A stretch of DNA of 64,000 nt from Monomorium pharaonis (lineage: Eukaryota > Arthropoda > Insecta > Hymenoptera > Formicidae). The DNA is taken from the NCBI RefSeq assembly GCF_013373865.1, contig NC_050469.1, positions 15,792,546 through 15,856,545 of the forward strand, in the 5' to 3' direction. Position numbers and translations under genes: made by a program. Below, in pieces: positions 1 through 48,829 of the stretch. A model generated the notes under the pieces. It did not search any database. It had not been told where the DNA came from and saw only the letters and a program-made list of their open reading frames with translations. Numbering within the stretch: position 1 is the first letter of the stretch; every line of letters begins with the position of its first letter.

Positions 1-1
1 T

Positions 2-232
2 GTCGATTATTTCCCAGAAAATCTAGGTAATTATAGTAAAAAACAAGAAGAAAGATTTCATCAGGACATCAAGGAGATAGAGTATCAATAGCAAGGCAAG
101 TGGGATGTGAATATAATGGCTGATTTCTGCTGGACGCTCAAACGTAATGTCTCTGTGAAAGGAAAGAAACGTAAGAGAAAGCCATTGCACAGAACCTTCG
201 AGAATAAAAGATATAATAGAAAAAGGGAGTGA
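2..232 (+). pseudogene. Fragment of an arthropod TE-associated protein
   Basis: The reading frame from base 2 encodes a charged segment with the pattern ERFHQDIKEIEYQ, then KWDVN, MADFCWTLKR and a basic tail. I know this signature as the C-terminal part of a protein repeated many times in insect genomes, with no function I can name. An in-frame TAG at 89-91 falls between the two recognisable halves and the frame ends at 230-232, so this copy is broken and its 5' part lies outside the window. The reverse-strand frame over the same bases looks like a shadow. Membership rests on motif memory only. Confidence 0.45.
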
Positions 233-352
233 ATTTTCTACGCTATTCACAGAAGCTCAAACTTATACGTATTGAATTTTCCCCGGGTAATGTGGTTACG
301 TAAGCCTGCACGTTCCGGATTATACATTTGTGATCCAAACTGCTTTTACAAG

Positions 353-712
353 GTATTTTTTGAGGTTAGAAAAAAATAAGCCAATTCAGCAATTCTGATC
401 TTGAATTTGGATTCAGAGGGCCAAAATATATAAAAATAGACTATTCTGGTCTGCCGGACCAAGATTTAAAAAATATTTTTTTTGAGGTTAGAAAAAAAAA
501 TAAGCCAATGCAGCAATTCTGACATTGAATTTGGATTCAGCGGGTCAAAATACATAAAGATATACTATTCTGGTCCGCCGGACCAACATTAAAAAAAAAT
601 TTTTTTTTGAGGTTAGAAAATGCGAGCTAACTTTGCAATTCTGACTTCAGATTCGGATTCAGCGGGTCGAAATACATAAGGATTGACTAGTCTAGTCCTC
701 CGGACCAACCAC
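353..712. repeat. Three tandem ~120-bp units
   Basis: Three consecutive units each begin with a T-run followed by TTGAGGTTAGAAAA, continue through GCAATTCTGA and GGATTCAG, and finish with TCTGGTCYGCCGGACCAA or a variant. Units start near 355, 478 and 600. They are diverged and A-run length differs between them. No coding potential is seen. Confidence 0.7.
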
Positions 713-766
713 TTTTTTTTTGTGTGGCTGTGTTATTTGCTGCTACTCTCTTCCCCCCCCCACACA

Positions 767-948
767 CACACATATACATATATACATATATATACATATA
801 TATACATATATATATACATATATACATACATACATACATACATACATACATACATACATACATACATACATACATACATACATACATACATACATACATA
901 CATACATACATACATACATACATACATACATACATACATACATACATA
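767..948. repeat. Microsatellite (CATA)n with (ATAC) and (AC) start
   Basis: A short AC/ATAC stretch passes into an almost perfect CATA array at about 825-948. The open frames through it on both strands are artefacts of the tetranucleotide. Element E1 is inserted at its 3' edge, and CATA/TA repeats resume on the far side of E1 at 4287. Confidence 0.95.
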
Positions 949-1429
949 CCCACACAACACACGGACGTCCTTCGGATATCCTATATGTGTCCTGAAAAGT
1001 CCTGTTTATGTCCTCGTATTTCGGATGTCCGCGGGATATCCGAAGTACGTTATCCGGACGTCCCGTTAAATCGCAACTACAACAGGATGTCCGAAAGACG
1101 TGTTCCGGATGTCCTAAAATATCGTAGTATAATGTAATATAAATAATTATCGTGAAGATAACAATGCTATAATATAATTTGTATTCTATATCTTAATAAT
1201 TAATAAAATTTAAATTTTATAAAATTTATACAACGTATATTTTTAATTATTTCAAAATAAGAAAAAATATTGTTTATACATTTTTTATTAATTGTTTAAA
1301 TATTTTCAACTAATAATGTTACTAGTTAAATATGAAAAACTAAACCTTTTTGTTAATTATAGTTGTATAAAGTTGTTTAAAATAAGGAAATTATTTAAAA
1401 TATATTATATTAAGTAAAAGTTGAGTGTG

Positions 1430-1590
1430 TCTGTGATTGGCTATCGCGTTGCAAAGCTCGCCATGCGCGTGCGCGATTGGCGACTCTCGGTAGCTAAGCG
1501 AGCGACGTGTGTGAGTGGAGAGACATTCTTACGTGGTGTGTGTGTGTAAAGTTAGCCGGCAGTAGCCAGCAGTTCATCTGCATTTTTGAA
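1430..1590 (+). promoter_or_regulatory. Possible promoter/5' exon of the E1 gene
   Basis: A locally GC- and CpG-rich stretch (about 1436-1570) sits in very AT-rich DNA and ends at TTTTTGAAAGGTACGTAATC, a fair 5' splice site. It lies upstream of the DUF4806 exons on the same strand. The call rests on composition and one splice-like site. No transcript evidence is available. Confidence 0.3.
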
Positions 1591-1865
1591 AGGTACGTAA
1601 TCTTTCTTTCTTTAATAAAATATTGTTCTAAATATTACCTGACATAAATCTTTACTTTTATAAAATAATTATATGAAATATATTGATAATTTATTGAAAT
1701 ATAGTCTACTTATAAATTTGAGGTTATTTTCGGTTGTAAAAGTTGCATAGAAAATATTAGGCATTTAAAAGATTAAACAATATAATATCTCATTTTGTAT
1801 TGATCCCGTATTATTGCCATGCGATAAAAGGGTACTCGTCGTATATTTTACAAGAATTAAGGGGC

Positions 1866-1969
1866 CTATTCTGTAAACGCTAACGATATCGTTAAGTGTT
1901 CTGCGCAGTTCTACGATATAGAAAAACTGCGTAGAACACGTAACGATATCGTTAGTGTTTACAGAATAG
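1866..1969. repeat. Small hairpin MITE
   Basis: CTATTCTGTAAACGCTAACG at the left is matched by the reverse complement at 1942-1969, and the loop arms (GTTCTGCGCAGTTCTACG and CTGCGTAGAAC) also pair. This makes a ~104-bp near-perfect foldback inside E1. No coding capacity. Confidence 0.7.
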
Positions 1970-2058
1970 TTTATAGTCAAACACTTGTCGATAGACGTAG
2001 CAAGAAAATACGAGAAATTGTTTTTTTTTTTTAAGAATTTTTTGTTTTTGTAAACTGC

Positions 2059-2320
2059 AGAAAGAGGGTCTCAACGCTGAGGAGATATCCGAGCTGCAGC
2101 GGGAAATTTATAAAACGAAGCGACGTAGACGATGTTATGTCGCAGCAAAGATTAATCGACGGGAAGGTAATTGAATGTCGAATACAAGTTGCGGAAAGAT
2201 CCGAAGTTGAAAAAGGTACAAGGTGCGAAAAAGGTACGAGGTACGAAAAAGGTGAACGCACCTTGATATTGGAAATAGAGAAATTAACCTTGATATTGGA
2301 AATAGAGGACCTAAAGCTCC
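2059..2320 (+). CDS. Possible upstream coding exon(s) of the DUF4806 gene
   Basis: After a plausible acceptor (CTGCAG at 2053-2058) one frame reads a charged stretch, EEISELQREIYKTKRRRR, up to a donor-like GGTAATTG at 2176. A second frame from ATG 2137 reads an acidic/basic segment with an internal repeat (LILEIEKLT, LILEIEDLK) to the good donor CCGTAAGT at 2320. The second exon ends in phase 1, which does not join cleanly to the phase-0 exon at 2816, so the structure is unresolved. Confidence 0.3.
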
Positions 2321-2667
2321 GTAAGTACATAGCTGTTTATACATTGAAGTCCGTAGAATTGAATGTTACTGATACGGTTACTTGTATTAATCATTTTGTT
2401 TAATTAACGTGTATTTCTTTGCTCGCCGGCTTAAAACGAATTAAATATTGTGGCAAATTAACAGTTTTATACAAAGTATTTAACTTTGCTTCAAGAAACT
2501 CTTTGTTAGAGTACTTTTATGGAAATATAAAATTCTTATAAAAATATAACATAAAATATAAGTTATTACTAAAATTATATGAAATAATTATTTTTGAATG
2601 TTTTGAATCTTTTTTCGATATTTGAACGTATTTCTTTACTAATTGTAAAAGGATTTATCCCATTTAA

Positions 2668-2812
2668 AGATATATCGGCCCATACATTATAAATTCTTTA
2701 TCTACTTCTTGAATGTCATCCTTCTTTGGCCATCTAAACTCATTTAAATTAGCAGATAAAAATTTAATTTTACATGTATTTTTTTCTATACGTAACACTC
2801 TTGAACGCGAGA
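2668..2812 (-). pseudogene. Reverse-strand protein-like fragment
   Basis: Read on the - strand this short stretch gives CKIKFLSANLNEFRWPKKDD followed by IQEVDKEFIMYGPIYL and a stop. The residue mix (FRWPKKDD, EFIMYGP) looks like real protein, whereas the + strand here is intron-like with many stops. It could be the end of a second, convergent gene of E1 or an unrelated remnant. I do not recognise the family. Confidence 0.25.
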
Positions 2813-2815
2813 CAG

Positions 2816-3340
2816 GAAGAATTGGAAAACTTTTTACCAGTTTTTCCATTGAAAACGCTAAATGATTGGCATGAATTTGAGACATTATTGTCAAACAACG
2901 CTGCTGCGCGTGAACAGCTTGTAAGTATTTATAACACAGTAACGATTCTAAAAATGGTACAAGTAATCGACGATAAAGATTAAATTAAATTTTTTTTATT
3001 CTTTCAGGAGAAAATGTTTTCCACTCGTGGGGGAAAAAATGGTGCTGAGCATATTCGACGAATATTACGAGCCGTGTTTTCGCCTTGTGTAGCAACAAAA
3101 ATATCCTGGCAAGGACTCAAAAAGAATGAAAAGTTCAACGGAACTTTCGTTTCACGTGCATTATTTAGTATGTATATTTAATAGTCGATGACAAAAATTG
3201 ACGATATAATACTTGAATTCTTGTTCGCAGTTTCTGCAAAGCAGCATTTCAATATTGACGATAGGAATGTGGAGTTAACCATAATTAACTGGTTCCGCCG
3301 TTCGTCTGAGAGGATAAAAAACCCAGAAGACAATATCTGA
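2816..3340 (+). CDS. DUF4806-domain protein, C-terminal part, three exons
   Basis: Exons 2816-2920, 3008-3167 and 3231-3340 are bounded by CAG acceptors and GTAAGT or GTATGT donors and join in phases 0, 1 and stop (TGA 3338-3340). The ~125-residue product begins EELENFLPVFPLKTLNDWHE and runs through GGKNGAEHIRRILRAVFSPC, ending ELTIINWFRRSSERIK. The leading FPLKT, the mid-domain GG(K/R) turn and the RRILRAVF helix match the DUF4806 domain of arthropod proteins, whose function is unknown. A polyadenylation signal AATAAA lies at 3367-3372. All exons are open, so this copy may be intact at its 3' end; the start is not settled. It sits wholly between the ends of E1. Confidence 0.65.
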
Positions 3341-3396
3341 ATGTATATTATATACCTACCTGATAAAATAAAACTTAATTGTTTGTTTTTCTTCTC

Positions 3397-3400
<4 letters not shown>

Positions 3401-3440
<40 letters not shown>
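3401..3440. repeat. (AT)n microsatellite
   Basis: Uninterrupted AT dinucleotides directly after the poly-pyrimidine tail of the DUF4806 3' end. A second AT run lies at 4294-4340, just outside E1. Confidence 0.95.
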
Positions 3441-3447
<7 letters not shown>

Positions 3448-3591
3448 GTCAAAGTGAATATGTATATTTTATTTGTGCTCCAACAACTGTCCTCTCATCA
3501 AAAGTAATTCACGAAAAATTTGGGTTGATTTATAAATGAAATGTCGAAATATATTAATACTTTATTATTTTTTACTGATCAATAGCTAGCT

Positions 3592-3893
3592 AATGCTTTC
3601 TACGATAAAATTTTTACCAGATAGATGTGAAATTTGAATTACTACATAATTCCGGAACTATGGTAAAAACAGTAATGTTTTTTTTTTTATTTTACTCCAG
3701 ACATAAATTATAATTTGAAAAAAATTAAAAACAACTTAAATAATTTTTTCTTATATTAATTGTTTTATAATCTCAGAAATAGAATATGAAAAAAAACAAT
3801 TAAGACGTTACTATATTTTTACCAGAGTTTCAAAGTTATAGTCCAAATTTCTCACATTTATCCGATGAAAACTTCATCGTAGAAAGCTTCGAC
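3592..3893. repeat. Palindrome in the 3' part of E1
   Basis: GCTTTCTACGATAAAATTTT at the left pairs with AAAACTTCATCGTAGAAAGC at the right. Inner segments (GGTAAAAACAGTAATG versus CGTTACTATATTTTTACC) also pair. Arms are about 130 bp and diverged. Confidence 0.6.
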
Positions 3894-3925
3894 TATCGAC
3901 GTATACAAAATTGTCTAATGTTAAC

Positions 3926-4101
3926 ATATATAATTTTGCTAAAAAATGCACTGAAGCACTAAAAATTGGCTTGATTCATAAATAAAATGTCGAGATATGT
4001 TAAGTTAACTTATATATTAACTTAACATATCTCGACATTTTATTTATGAATCAAGCTAATTTTTAGTTGTTTCAGTGCATTTTTTAGCAAAATTATATAT
4101 G
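3926..4101. repeat. Near-perfect ~175-bp hairpin
   Basis: TATATAATTTTGCTAAAAAA at the left matches the reverse complement at 4082-4101, and the arms stay paired through CATAAATAAAATGTCGAGAT to the centre at TTAACTTATATATTAACTTA. It precedes the right word array of E1. Confidence 0.8.
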
Positions 4102-4286
4102 TCCAAATGATGACCATTTTATGTCCGGTGAGGACATTCTAAGGACGTCCTTTGGATGTCTTTTGGCGAGACATAGGACAACCGTTTTTACGTCCATGGG
4201 ATGTACACGGGATGTCTATCGGATGTCCTTAGGACCCGTTTCGGATATCCGATTTATGTCGTAATCGTGTCCATGTGTTGTGTGGG

Positions 4287-4340
<54 letters not shown>

Positions 4341-4343
<3 letters not shown>

Positions 4344-4938
4344 GACAGTAACAAAATCACAACACTAGCAAGACTACAATAATAGCTGCAAGATCGAATG
4401 ATCAGATCTCATGTATTCATATAAATACTAGAATACAAAATAAAAACTTTGATCAATCCAATTAGACATAGACATCAAATTCATTCAATTATTCTTATTT
4501 AAATTAGATATACTCACATAAGCTGCATTCAGATAGCGTATTATTAGCAGTATTAGCACTACTGCATCATTCTATCTTTATTATCACTCATTATAGTGCC
4601 CAGATTGCGTTCCGTTTGATGCCATAACAGTACATATATATAGTTTATATATATGTATAAAATAGACCACAGTAACAATAGCTGCAAGATCAAATGGTCA
4701 GACCTCGCGACTCGCGTATTAAAGACAGCCAATTATATATTATCGCACTATGTATTATTCACAATGTATTTGCGTAAGACGCTTCACAGCGTAGAATTGC
4801 TTGAAATAGAAATCACGGAAAATCGCACGGCCGTACGACGTATGATACACTGCGTAGTACGTTACGTATAATACGTATGTTGACAGAATACACAGTACAA
4901 GCAGAAGTACTACATGTACAACTATAGACTAACGCTAC
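4341..4938. other. Non-coding, a diverged direct repeat
   Basis: The motif GACMACAGTAACAA followed by AATAGCTGCAAGATC occurs twice (about 4341-4400 and 4664-4700), each after a TA-rich run, which suggests two copies of one small repeat. The open frame at 4653-4871 has no recognisable similarity. Nothing else is supported. Confidence 0.35.
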
Positions 4939-5023
4939 GTTCCGATATTATTACTAGTTCTGAAAATCTACAGTATACATAACGAAAGCTATGGATTTTC
5001 AGTACCGGCAGTAATATCGGAAC
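4939..5023. repeat. Short MITE-like hairpin
   Basis: GTTCCGATATTATTACTAGT on the left is matched by the reverse complement of GGCAGTAATATCGGAAC on the right; TTCTGAAAATC and GATTTTCAG pair inside. Related sequence occurs at 8301-8385 and in part near 42862-42890. Confidence 0.6.
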
Positions 5024-5077
5024 ACCGCCTAAACTTGTGCCTGCCGAGACCGAAGCTGACGACTAGAAGACTGAGGG

Positions 5078-5242
5078 TGCGGTCCCATGAAGCGGATTAT
5101 GCGAAAGCGGAACGAGCGGATCACCAATCGCGGGATCATTCTGATAGAACTCTTTCAAAGATTCCTTCGAAACGATCTTGTGATTGGTGATCCGCTATTC
5201 CGCTCGTTGCGCTTCCGCATAATCCGCTCCATGGGACCGCAT
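5078..5242. repeat. Foldback MITE, ~165 bp
   Basis: TGCGGTCCCATGAAGCGGAT at the left pairs with ATCCGCTCCATGGGACCGCA at the right, and the arms continue through GCGGAACGAGCGGATCACCA and GGTGATCCGCTATTCCGCTC. The GC-rich arms contrast with the surroundings and create spurious long frames on both strands (about 5087-5557). Confidence 0.75.
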
Positions 5243-5477
5243 CACCGCACCCTGACGACGATAATCGCCAGCGCCACGTGCCACACCACGGAAAATACGG
5301 AAATGGCCACGATGGGAAGGGCGCCAATTCCGGAAATGGCGACGATCGCAGATCGCAGGCGGCAGGCTAAGTATCTGCTGCGCGCGCAACTGACGATAGT
5401 CGGTATGCAGTGTGTCCACTCGCGACTCGCGACCGGGCAAGAAAACAAAAAATCTCTGGAATTAACGGACCGTATCG

Positions 5478-5606
5478 GAAGTTCGATATCCCTGTTCGAA
5501 TATCGATACAGGCTAATATCGAAAATCAAAAAATCGATACAAAATATCGATATTTGACATCAAAAATATCGATACACAGGTGTATCGATACTGTATCGTC
5601 CATCCC
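5478..5606. repeat. Array of TATCGATA words
   Basis: ATCGATA or TATCGATA recurs seven or more times in about 130 bp and ends GTATCGTCCATCCCTAG. This is another short self-complementary word array, next to F1. It may be the remaining arm of a further foldback. Confidence 0.5.
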
Positions 5607-5748
5607 TAGATACAGTAACAAACGGACACAGACCAAACGGACACAGTAACAAATGCGCACGGACCAAATGCACACAGACCAAACGGACACAGTAACCAAC
5701 AAACTTACCACATGGGTTGCGATTTGTCAGAGCACTCCTACCGACGGG

Positions 5749-5781
<33 letters not shown>

Positions 5782-6025
5782 TGTGTGCAAAGCATTCTTT
5801 GTACCACATGGGTTTGCGCATTTGATCCGTGCGCATTTGATCCGTGCGCATTTGATCCGTGCGCATTTGATCCGTGCGCATTTGGTCCGTGCGCATTTGG
5901 TCTGTGCACATTTGGTCTAAGGGCATTTGTTACTGTGTTTGTTTGATCTGTGTCCGTTTGTTACTGTGTCCGTTTCACTCAGCCTACTGTGTCCGTTTAT
6001 TACTGTGGGCATCTGGGACTCATTC
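5607..6025. mobile_element. Family F element F1 (damaged)
   Basis: The left arm carries AACGGACACAG units. The core has ACCACATGGGTTGCGA, a GC/GT microsatellite (5749-5787) and GCAAAGCATTCTTTGTACC. The right arm repeats a 15-bp unit of the type GTGCGCATTTGATCC at least four times, then GTGTCCGTTTGTTACT units, and closes with GCATCTGGGACTCATTC, close to the family terminus read outward. The left end is degraded. The overlapping frames on both strands are by-products of the word array. Confidence 0.6.
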
Positions 6026-6131
6026 ACTTTTAGTCGGCGTTTCTTGGGACATTCGCCGACTTCAAATCGACTTTCGTCTAAAAAAAGTCGACTTTACGTC
6101 AAGTCACAGTTACGGTGTAGTCGACTACAAA

Positions 6132-6591
6132 GGGAGTGGTTTACTTAGACACAGTACAATTGGATACAGTGCAAATGGACACAAAATAATGTACACGTTT
6201 CAAATGGACATGGTTCATTTCGACACAGGAATTATGGACACAGTAATTTTGTACACAGGAAAAATAAATTCTGGACAAATTACAATTTGGACACGATAAA
6301 AATCTACACCGTGCATTGGACACGTAAAATTTATACACCGCAAACTTGTACACCGAAAAGTTGTACACCGCAAACTTGTACACCGCAAAGTTGTACACCG
6401 CAAACTTGTACACCGCAAAGTTGTACACCGCAAAGTTGTACACCGCAAAGTTGTACACCGTGTATATTGTATTGGAAATCTGCTGATACGTATAAACTTT
6501 ACTTTGTTTGCAATGTACAACATGGGTTAGCGACTTCGACAGAGTGGGTGCGGGAGGAGGCCGAAGGCCCCCTCTTGCACCCTCCCGTGTG

Positions 6592-6667
<76 letters not shown>

Positions 6668-7061
6668 AAACCATTCTTTGCACCACATGGGTTTGCGACT
6701 TTCCACGCAAAACTTTGCGGTGTACAACTTTGCGGTGTACAAGTTTGAGGTGTACAACTTTGCGGTGTACAAGTTTGTGGTGTACAAGTTTGCGGTGCAC
6801 AACTTTGCGGTGTATAACTTTGCGGTGTACAAGTCTGCGGTGTATAAATTTTACGTGTCCAATGCACGGTGTAGATTTTTATCGTGTCCAAATTGTAATT
6901 TGTCCAGAATTAATTTTTCCTGTGTACAAAATTACTGTGTCCAAAATTCCTGTGTTGAAATGAACCGTGTCTATTTAAAACGTGTACATTATTTTGTGTC
7001 CATTTGCACCGTGTCTATTTGCATTGTGTCCAATTGTACTGTGTCTGAGTGAAGGCCACTC
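6132..7061. mobile_element. Family F element F2 with 15-bp word arms
   Basis: It starts GGGAGTGGTTTACTTAGACA and ends GTGTCTGAGTGAAGGCCACTC-like, its reverse complement. The left arm reads outward-in as units such as ACACCGCAAACTTGT; the right arm mirrors them as TGCGGTGTACAACTT in reverse order, so the whole is a ~930-bp imperfect palindrome. The centre holds the family core (ATGGGTTAGCGACTT, GTGGGTGCGGGAGG) and a (TG)n tract at 6594-6666. Flanks GACTACAAA and GATTACAAG agree at 7 of 9 bases, consistent with a decayed 9-bp duplication. No gene is present; long frames are artefacts. Confidence 0.65.
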
Positions 7062-7089
7062 GATTACAAGTCGACATAAAATCAATTTT

Positions 7090-7640
7090 TTGCTCTTAGG
7101 GTTAAATTTTGTCAGAAATTGTCACAAAAATACTGCGTCGAGATTATGGCCAAATATAGTCCAGATTATTTAATATATTTGGATAGAATCCATCCAGATT
7201 TAGTTTAAGATTTATCCAGAAAATCGGTGTCTATTCTTTATTAAAAATTTTTTAAAACTAGACAAAATATTTAACAATTTAAAACTGCAATTTGTCTAAA
7301 TTATAAGATTTGTTCAACCTTGATGGGTCAACTTGGCAAAAATTGGACAATACGGACAAATGTATATTTCAAATTTTGGATCGAATAAACAGACTTTGTA
7401 CATCTAAACATTCAGATACAGTCCATATTTAATATAAAATGTCTAGTATTCCGTTTAAGTTTTGTTAGGAGTTGTAGCAAAAATACTGCGTCAAGATTAT
7501 AATCAAGTCTAGTCTACATTATTTAATATATTTGGATAAAGTCAATCTAGATTTAGTTATTAGCTTCAAACTTATTTAGAAAATTGATGTTTACTTTATT
7601 TAAAAAATTTTTTAAATTAGTTCAAACTTCAATATTTAAC
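7090..7640. repeat. Two diverged copies of a ~360-bp unit
   Basis: AAAAATACTGCGTCRAGATTAT with its surroundings occurs near 7125 and 7480. Downstream pieces (ATTTAATATATTTGGATA, ATCYAGATTTAGTT, AAAAATTTTTTAAA) recur at the same spacing. This is an old tandem duplication with no coding capacity. Confidence 0.6.
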
Positions 7641-7965
7641 ATTTTAACCCATTACTTCGCAAGCGGACATTTTATAGTCGATTGGTTTTCGGCTCAGAAA
7701 AGTGATGAGATCACATGAAAACTTAAAACAAAATATGCTCTTCTACGTAAAAAGAGTTGCTCTTTCAGATTCCGGGGTCAAAATTTCAAAATTTTCTATT
7801 GGAAATTAAATATGGCGGCTCAAAGTTGATATAAATTTTTTCGTCGACTATTGACTTTTTATAGTAGAAAACTTCGAAAAATTTTGTCCATGACTGTTGT
7901 AAACGATTGAAGTGATGGAGTTTGCCTCTTTAAAGTATAAACTATGGTTATTAATTGATTTTTTT
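7641..7965. other. Unassigned AT-rich sequence
   Basis: Contains TTCCGGGGTCAAAATTTC and AAATATGGCGGCTCAAAG, reminiscent of the ATGGCGG-type satellite found in the large foldback arms but not alignable by eye. No gene seen. Confidence 0.3.
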
Positions 7966-8300
7966 AAGTAGCAAGAGGGACCTTTGGTCCTTCCTCCCGC
8001 ACCCACCCCGTCCAAGTCGCTATCCCATGTGCATTGTACTGGAAATTATGTAAAACATACGTGGCCGTTCCGAACGTGGCCATTCCGAACGTGGCCATTT
8101 CGGACGTGGCCGTTTCGGACGTGGTCGTTTCGAACTTGAGCAAATTAAACTCTGTGCAATATTTTTCGTGGCCATTCCGAACGTGGCCGTTTCAAACGTG
8201 GGTAAACTGAATCACGTGCAATATTTCTTTCCCGTGGCTATTTTGAACGTGGTCAAATTTACGCGTGGCCATTTCGAACGTAGCCACTTCGAACGCTCCC
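7966..8300. mobile_element. Family F half-element F3
   Basis: The family core (CCTTCCTCCCGCACCCACCC, CGTCCAAGTCGCTA, CCCATGTGCATTGTACTGG) is followed by an arm of 15-bp units of the type CGTGGCCATTTCGAA, which degrade and end CGAACGCTCCC at 8300, the expected family terminus. The left half is missing. The word differs from those of every other F copy in the window. Confidence 0.6.
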
Positions 8301-8385
8301 GATATTACTGCCAGTACTGAAAATTTATATTAGTATACGTATATTAGTACGGAATTTATGGATTTTCAGTACTGTTATTGCAATC
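8301..8385. repeat. MITE-like hairpin related to 4939-5023
   Basis: GATATTACTGCCAGTACTGA and TGGATTTTCAGTACTGTTAT flank a TATTAGTATACGTATATTAG centre. Sequence and layout resemble the hairpin at 4939-5023. Confidence 0.5.
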
Positions 8386-8509
8386 TAATCTTTTTTTAAT
8401 TTAAATTCAATTTTTTACGTGTTATTACCATCTGACATAATTTTAACTAGTTTTTCTGCTTTCTCATTTAAGAACTATAAGAAATATCTATTTTTTAATT
8501 TTTCTTGAA

Positions 8510-8860
8510 CAGAGCAAAAGCAAATCTTTTCATATGTTCCACATATTATTTTACGTATATAAAAATCAGAAAAAAACTGTAAATTTGTGTTTATATAAAT
8601 ATAGTTTAACTACATATGTTGTTTATCTTTCTGACAATATTTATTAAATTAATCTGTAATAAGTATATAGTATATTCTGAAAGATCAAGTATTCATGGAT
8701 CACAAAGTATTGGTTCACACGGGATCTTCGAAGTTAAACAATTGCAGGTGGCTGACAAAAGTATAGGTGACTGTTTTTCCGATTGCAGAAGTTAAACAAT
8801 GCTATAATAAATGTAACTATGGCTTGGGTGACTGCATATACAAGATTAATGCAAACATTA
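8510..8860 (+). repeat. Repeat containing a 5S rRNA-like segment, copy 1
   Basis: Positions about 8720-8785 (GGGATCTTCGAAGTTAAACA, then GTATAGGTGACTG) resemble the 5S rRNA internal promoter region (GAAGTTAAGCA... TGGGTGACC) in diverged form. The same 5S-like segment, and more than 200 bp upstream of it, recurs inside element E5 (41700-42010). It is too decayed to be a functional 5S gene. A 5S-derived SINE or a captured 5S fragment within a longer repeat are both possible. Confidence 0.5.
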
Positions 8861-9156
8861 AGCACTGGATACGGAAATAGTCCAAATTTTTTCAATTCTT
8901 AAAATTAGATTTGGTATCCTGGAATAAATTAGACAAGTCTCAGACTTACTAAACAGTGTTTTTCGATAGTGTAGACGATATTTAAACAATATGTAGACAG
9001 ATATTTGACTAAAAAAGGTTTAAAAATGAAACTAGTGGATGTGTTCTAACGTCCAAAACACATCTAAATCAAGTTCAATATAAGCCCAATTTCTGTCTAC
9101 ATTTAGTAAAATTGGTTCGCCAGGGTATAATTATTTGCTGCTTGTTATACTCGTAG

Positions 9157-48428
<39,272 letters not shown>

Positions 48429-48429
48429 G

Positions 48430-48620
48430 TAAGAGACGGTACGTGCAATTACATTAAGAGATTGTTCTTTCCAATAGAAAGGGCTTCTGAATACATGCCG
48501 CGTCTTGGTACAGCGTTGTGCCGACGTTTCACAAACGTTGCAGTTTGCATCATCAGGGATAGAAGCTCCGATACTATGCTCTCTTGGATTGTAACCGTCC
48601 TTATTTACCCCTTGTCCTGG
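48430..48620 (-). repeat. Penelope-like terminal fragment with possible hammerhead ribozyme
   Basis: On the - strand, 48560-48515 reads CTGATGA, then a six-pair stem with loop (GCAAAC...GTTTGT), then GAAACGTCGG. CUGAUGA-stem-GAAAC is the conserved core of hammerhead ribozymes, which occur in the terminal repeats of Penelope-like elements. Penelope-like reverse transcriptase fragments lie just downstream. The apparent + strand frame here is readthrough past the CAT exon donor. Confidence 0.45.
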
Positions 48621-48639
48621 TGGCAGGGATAGGGGTGAG

Positions 48640-48790
48640 GGGAGGGAATGGAGTTATTCGTCCAATAGTAGCACAGTTCATTGGCCTACCATTGGTCAAC
48701 TGTTGGCCAATCTTAATACAATATTGACTTACTATTTGCCAATTAATATGTACTGTTTGGAAATGTTTTTAATTGATCAATTAAAAAAGT
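48640..48790. repeat. Short CCAAT/ATTGG word cluster
   Basis: CATTGGCCTACCATTGGTCA and TTGGCCAATCTTAATACAAT form a few self-complementary words like those of E9. Possibly a remnant of the same family; no terminus found. Confidence 0.3.
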
Positions 48791-48829
48791 TACTTCCTAA
48801 TACAAAGGATCAGAGATCACGCTTAGAAT

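Larger units (their letters stand above)
949..4286. mobile_element. Family E element E1, carrying a DUF4806 gene
   Basis: The left end reads CCCACACAACACACGGACGT and the right end is its imperfect reverse complement, GTCCATGTGTTGTGTGGG. Both sides are flanked by TA and by the same CATA/TA microsatellite, so a ~3.3-kb insertion into that repeat is the simple reading. Just inside each end (about 960-1120 and 4120-4260) are arrays of GGACGTCC, GGATGTCC and GGATATCC words. The body holds a split DUF4806 gene, a small hairpin MITE and two large palindromes near the 3' end. It is the only member of the family here with a recognisable gene. Whether the gene mobilises the family or is cargo cannot be told. 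Confidence 0.6.

Noticed and set aside
683..1137. Long overlapping frames on both strands
   Set aside because: They are translations of the CATA microsatellite and flanking word array; all frames of a 4-bp repeat without stops stay open.
5087..5557. 156-codon + strand frame
   Set aside because: It crosses the palindromic MITE at 5078-5242 and the TATCGATA array and has no recognisable domain.
6499..7052. Frames of 100-150 codons across F2
   Set aside because: Period-15 words are a multiple of three, so any stop-free unit gives a long frame; CV/HT runs come from (TG)n.
8700..8860. Functional 5S rRNA gene
   Set aside because: Control boxes are mutated and the ends of 5S are missing; it is part of a dispersed repeat.
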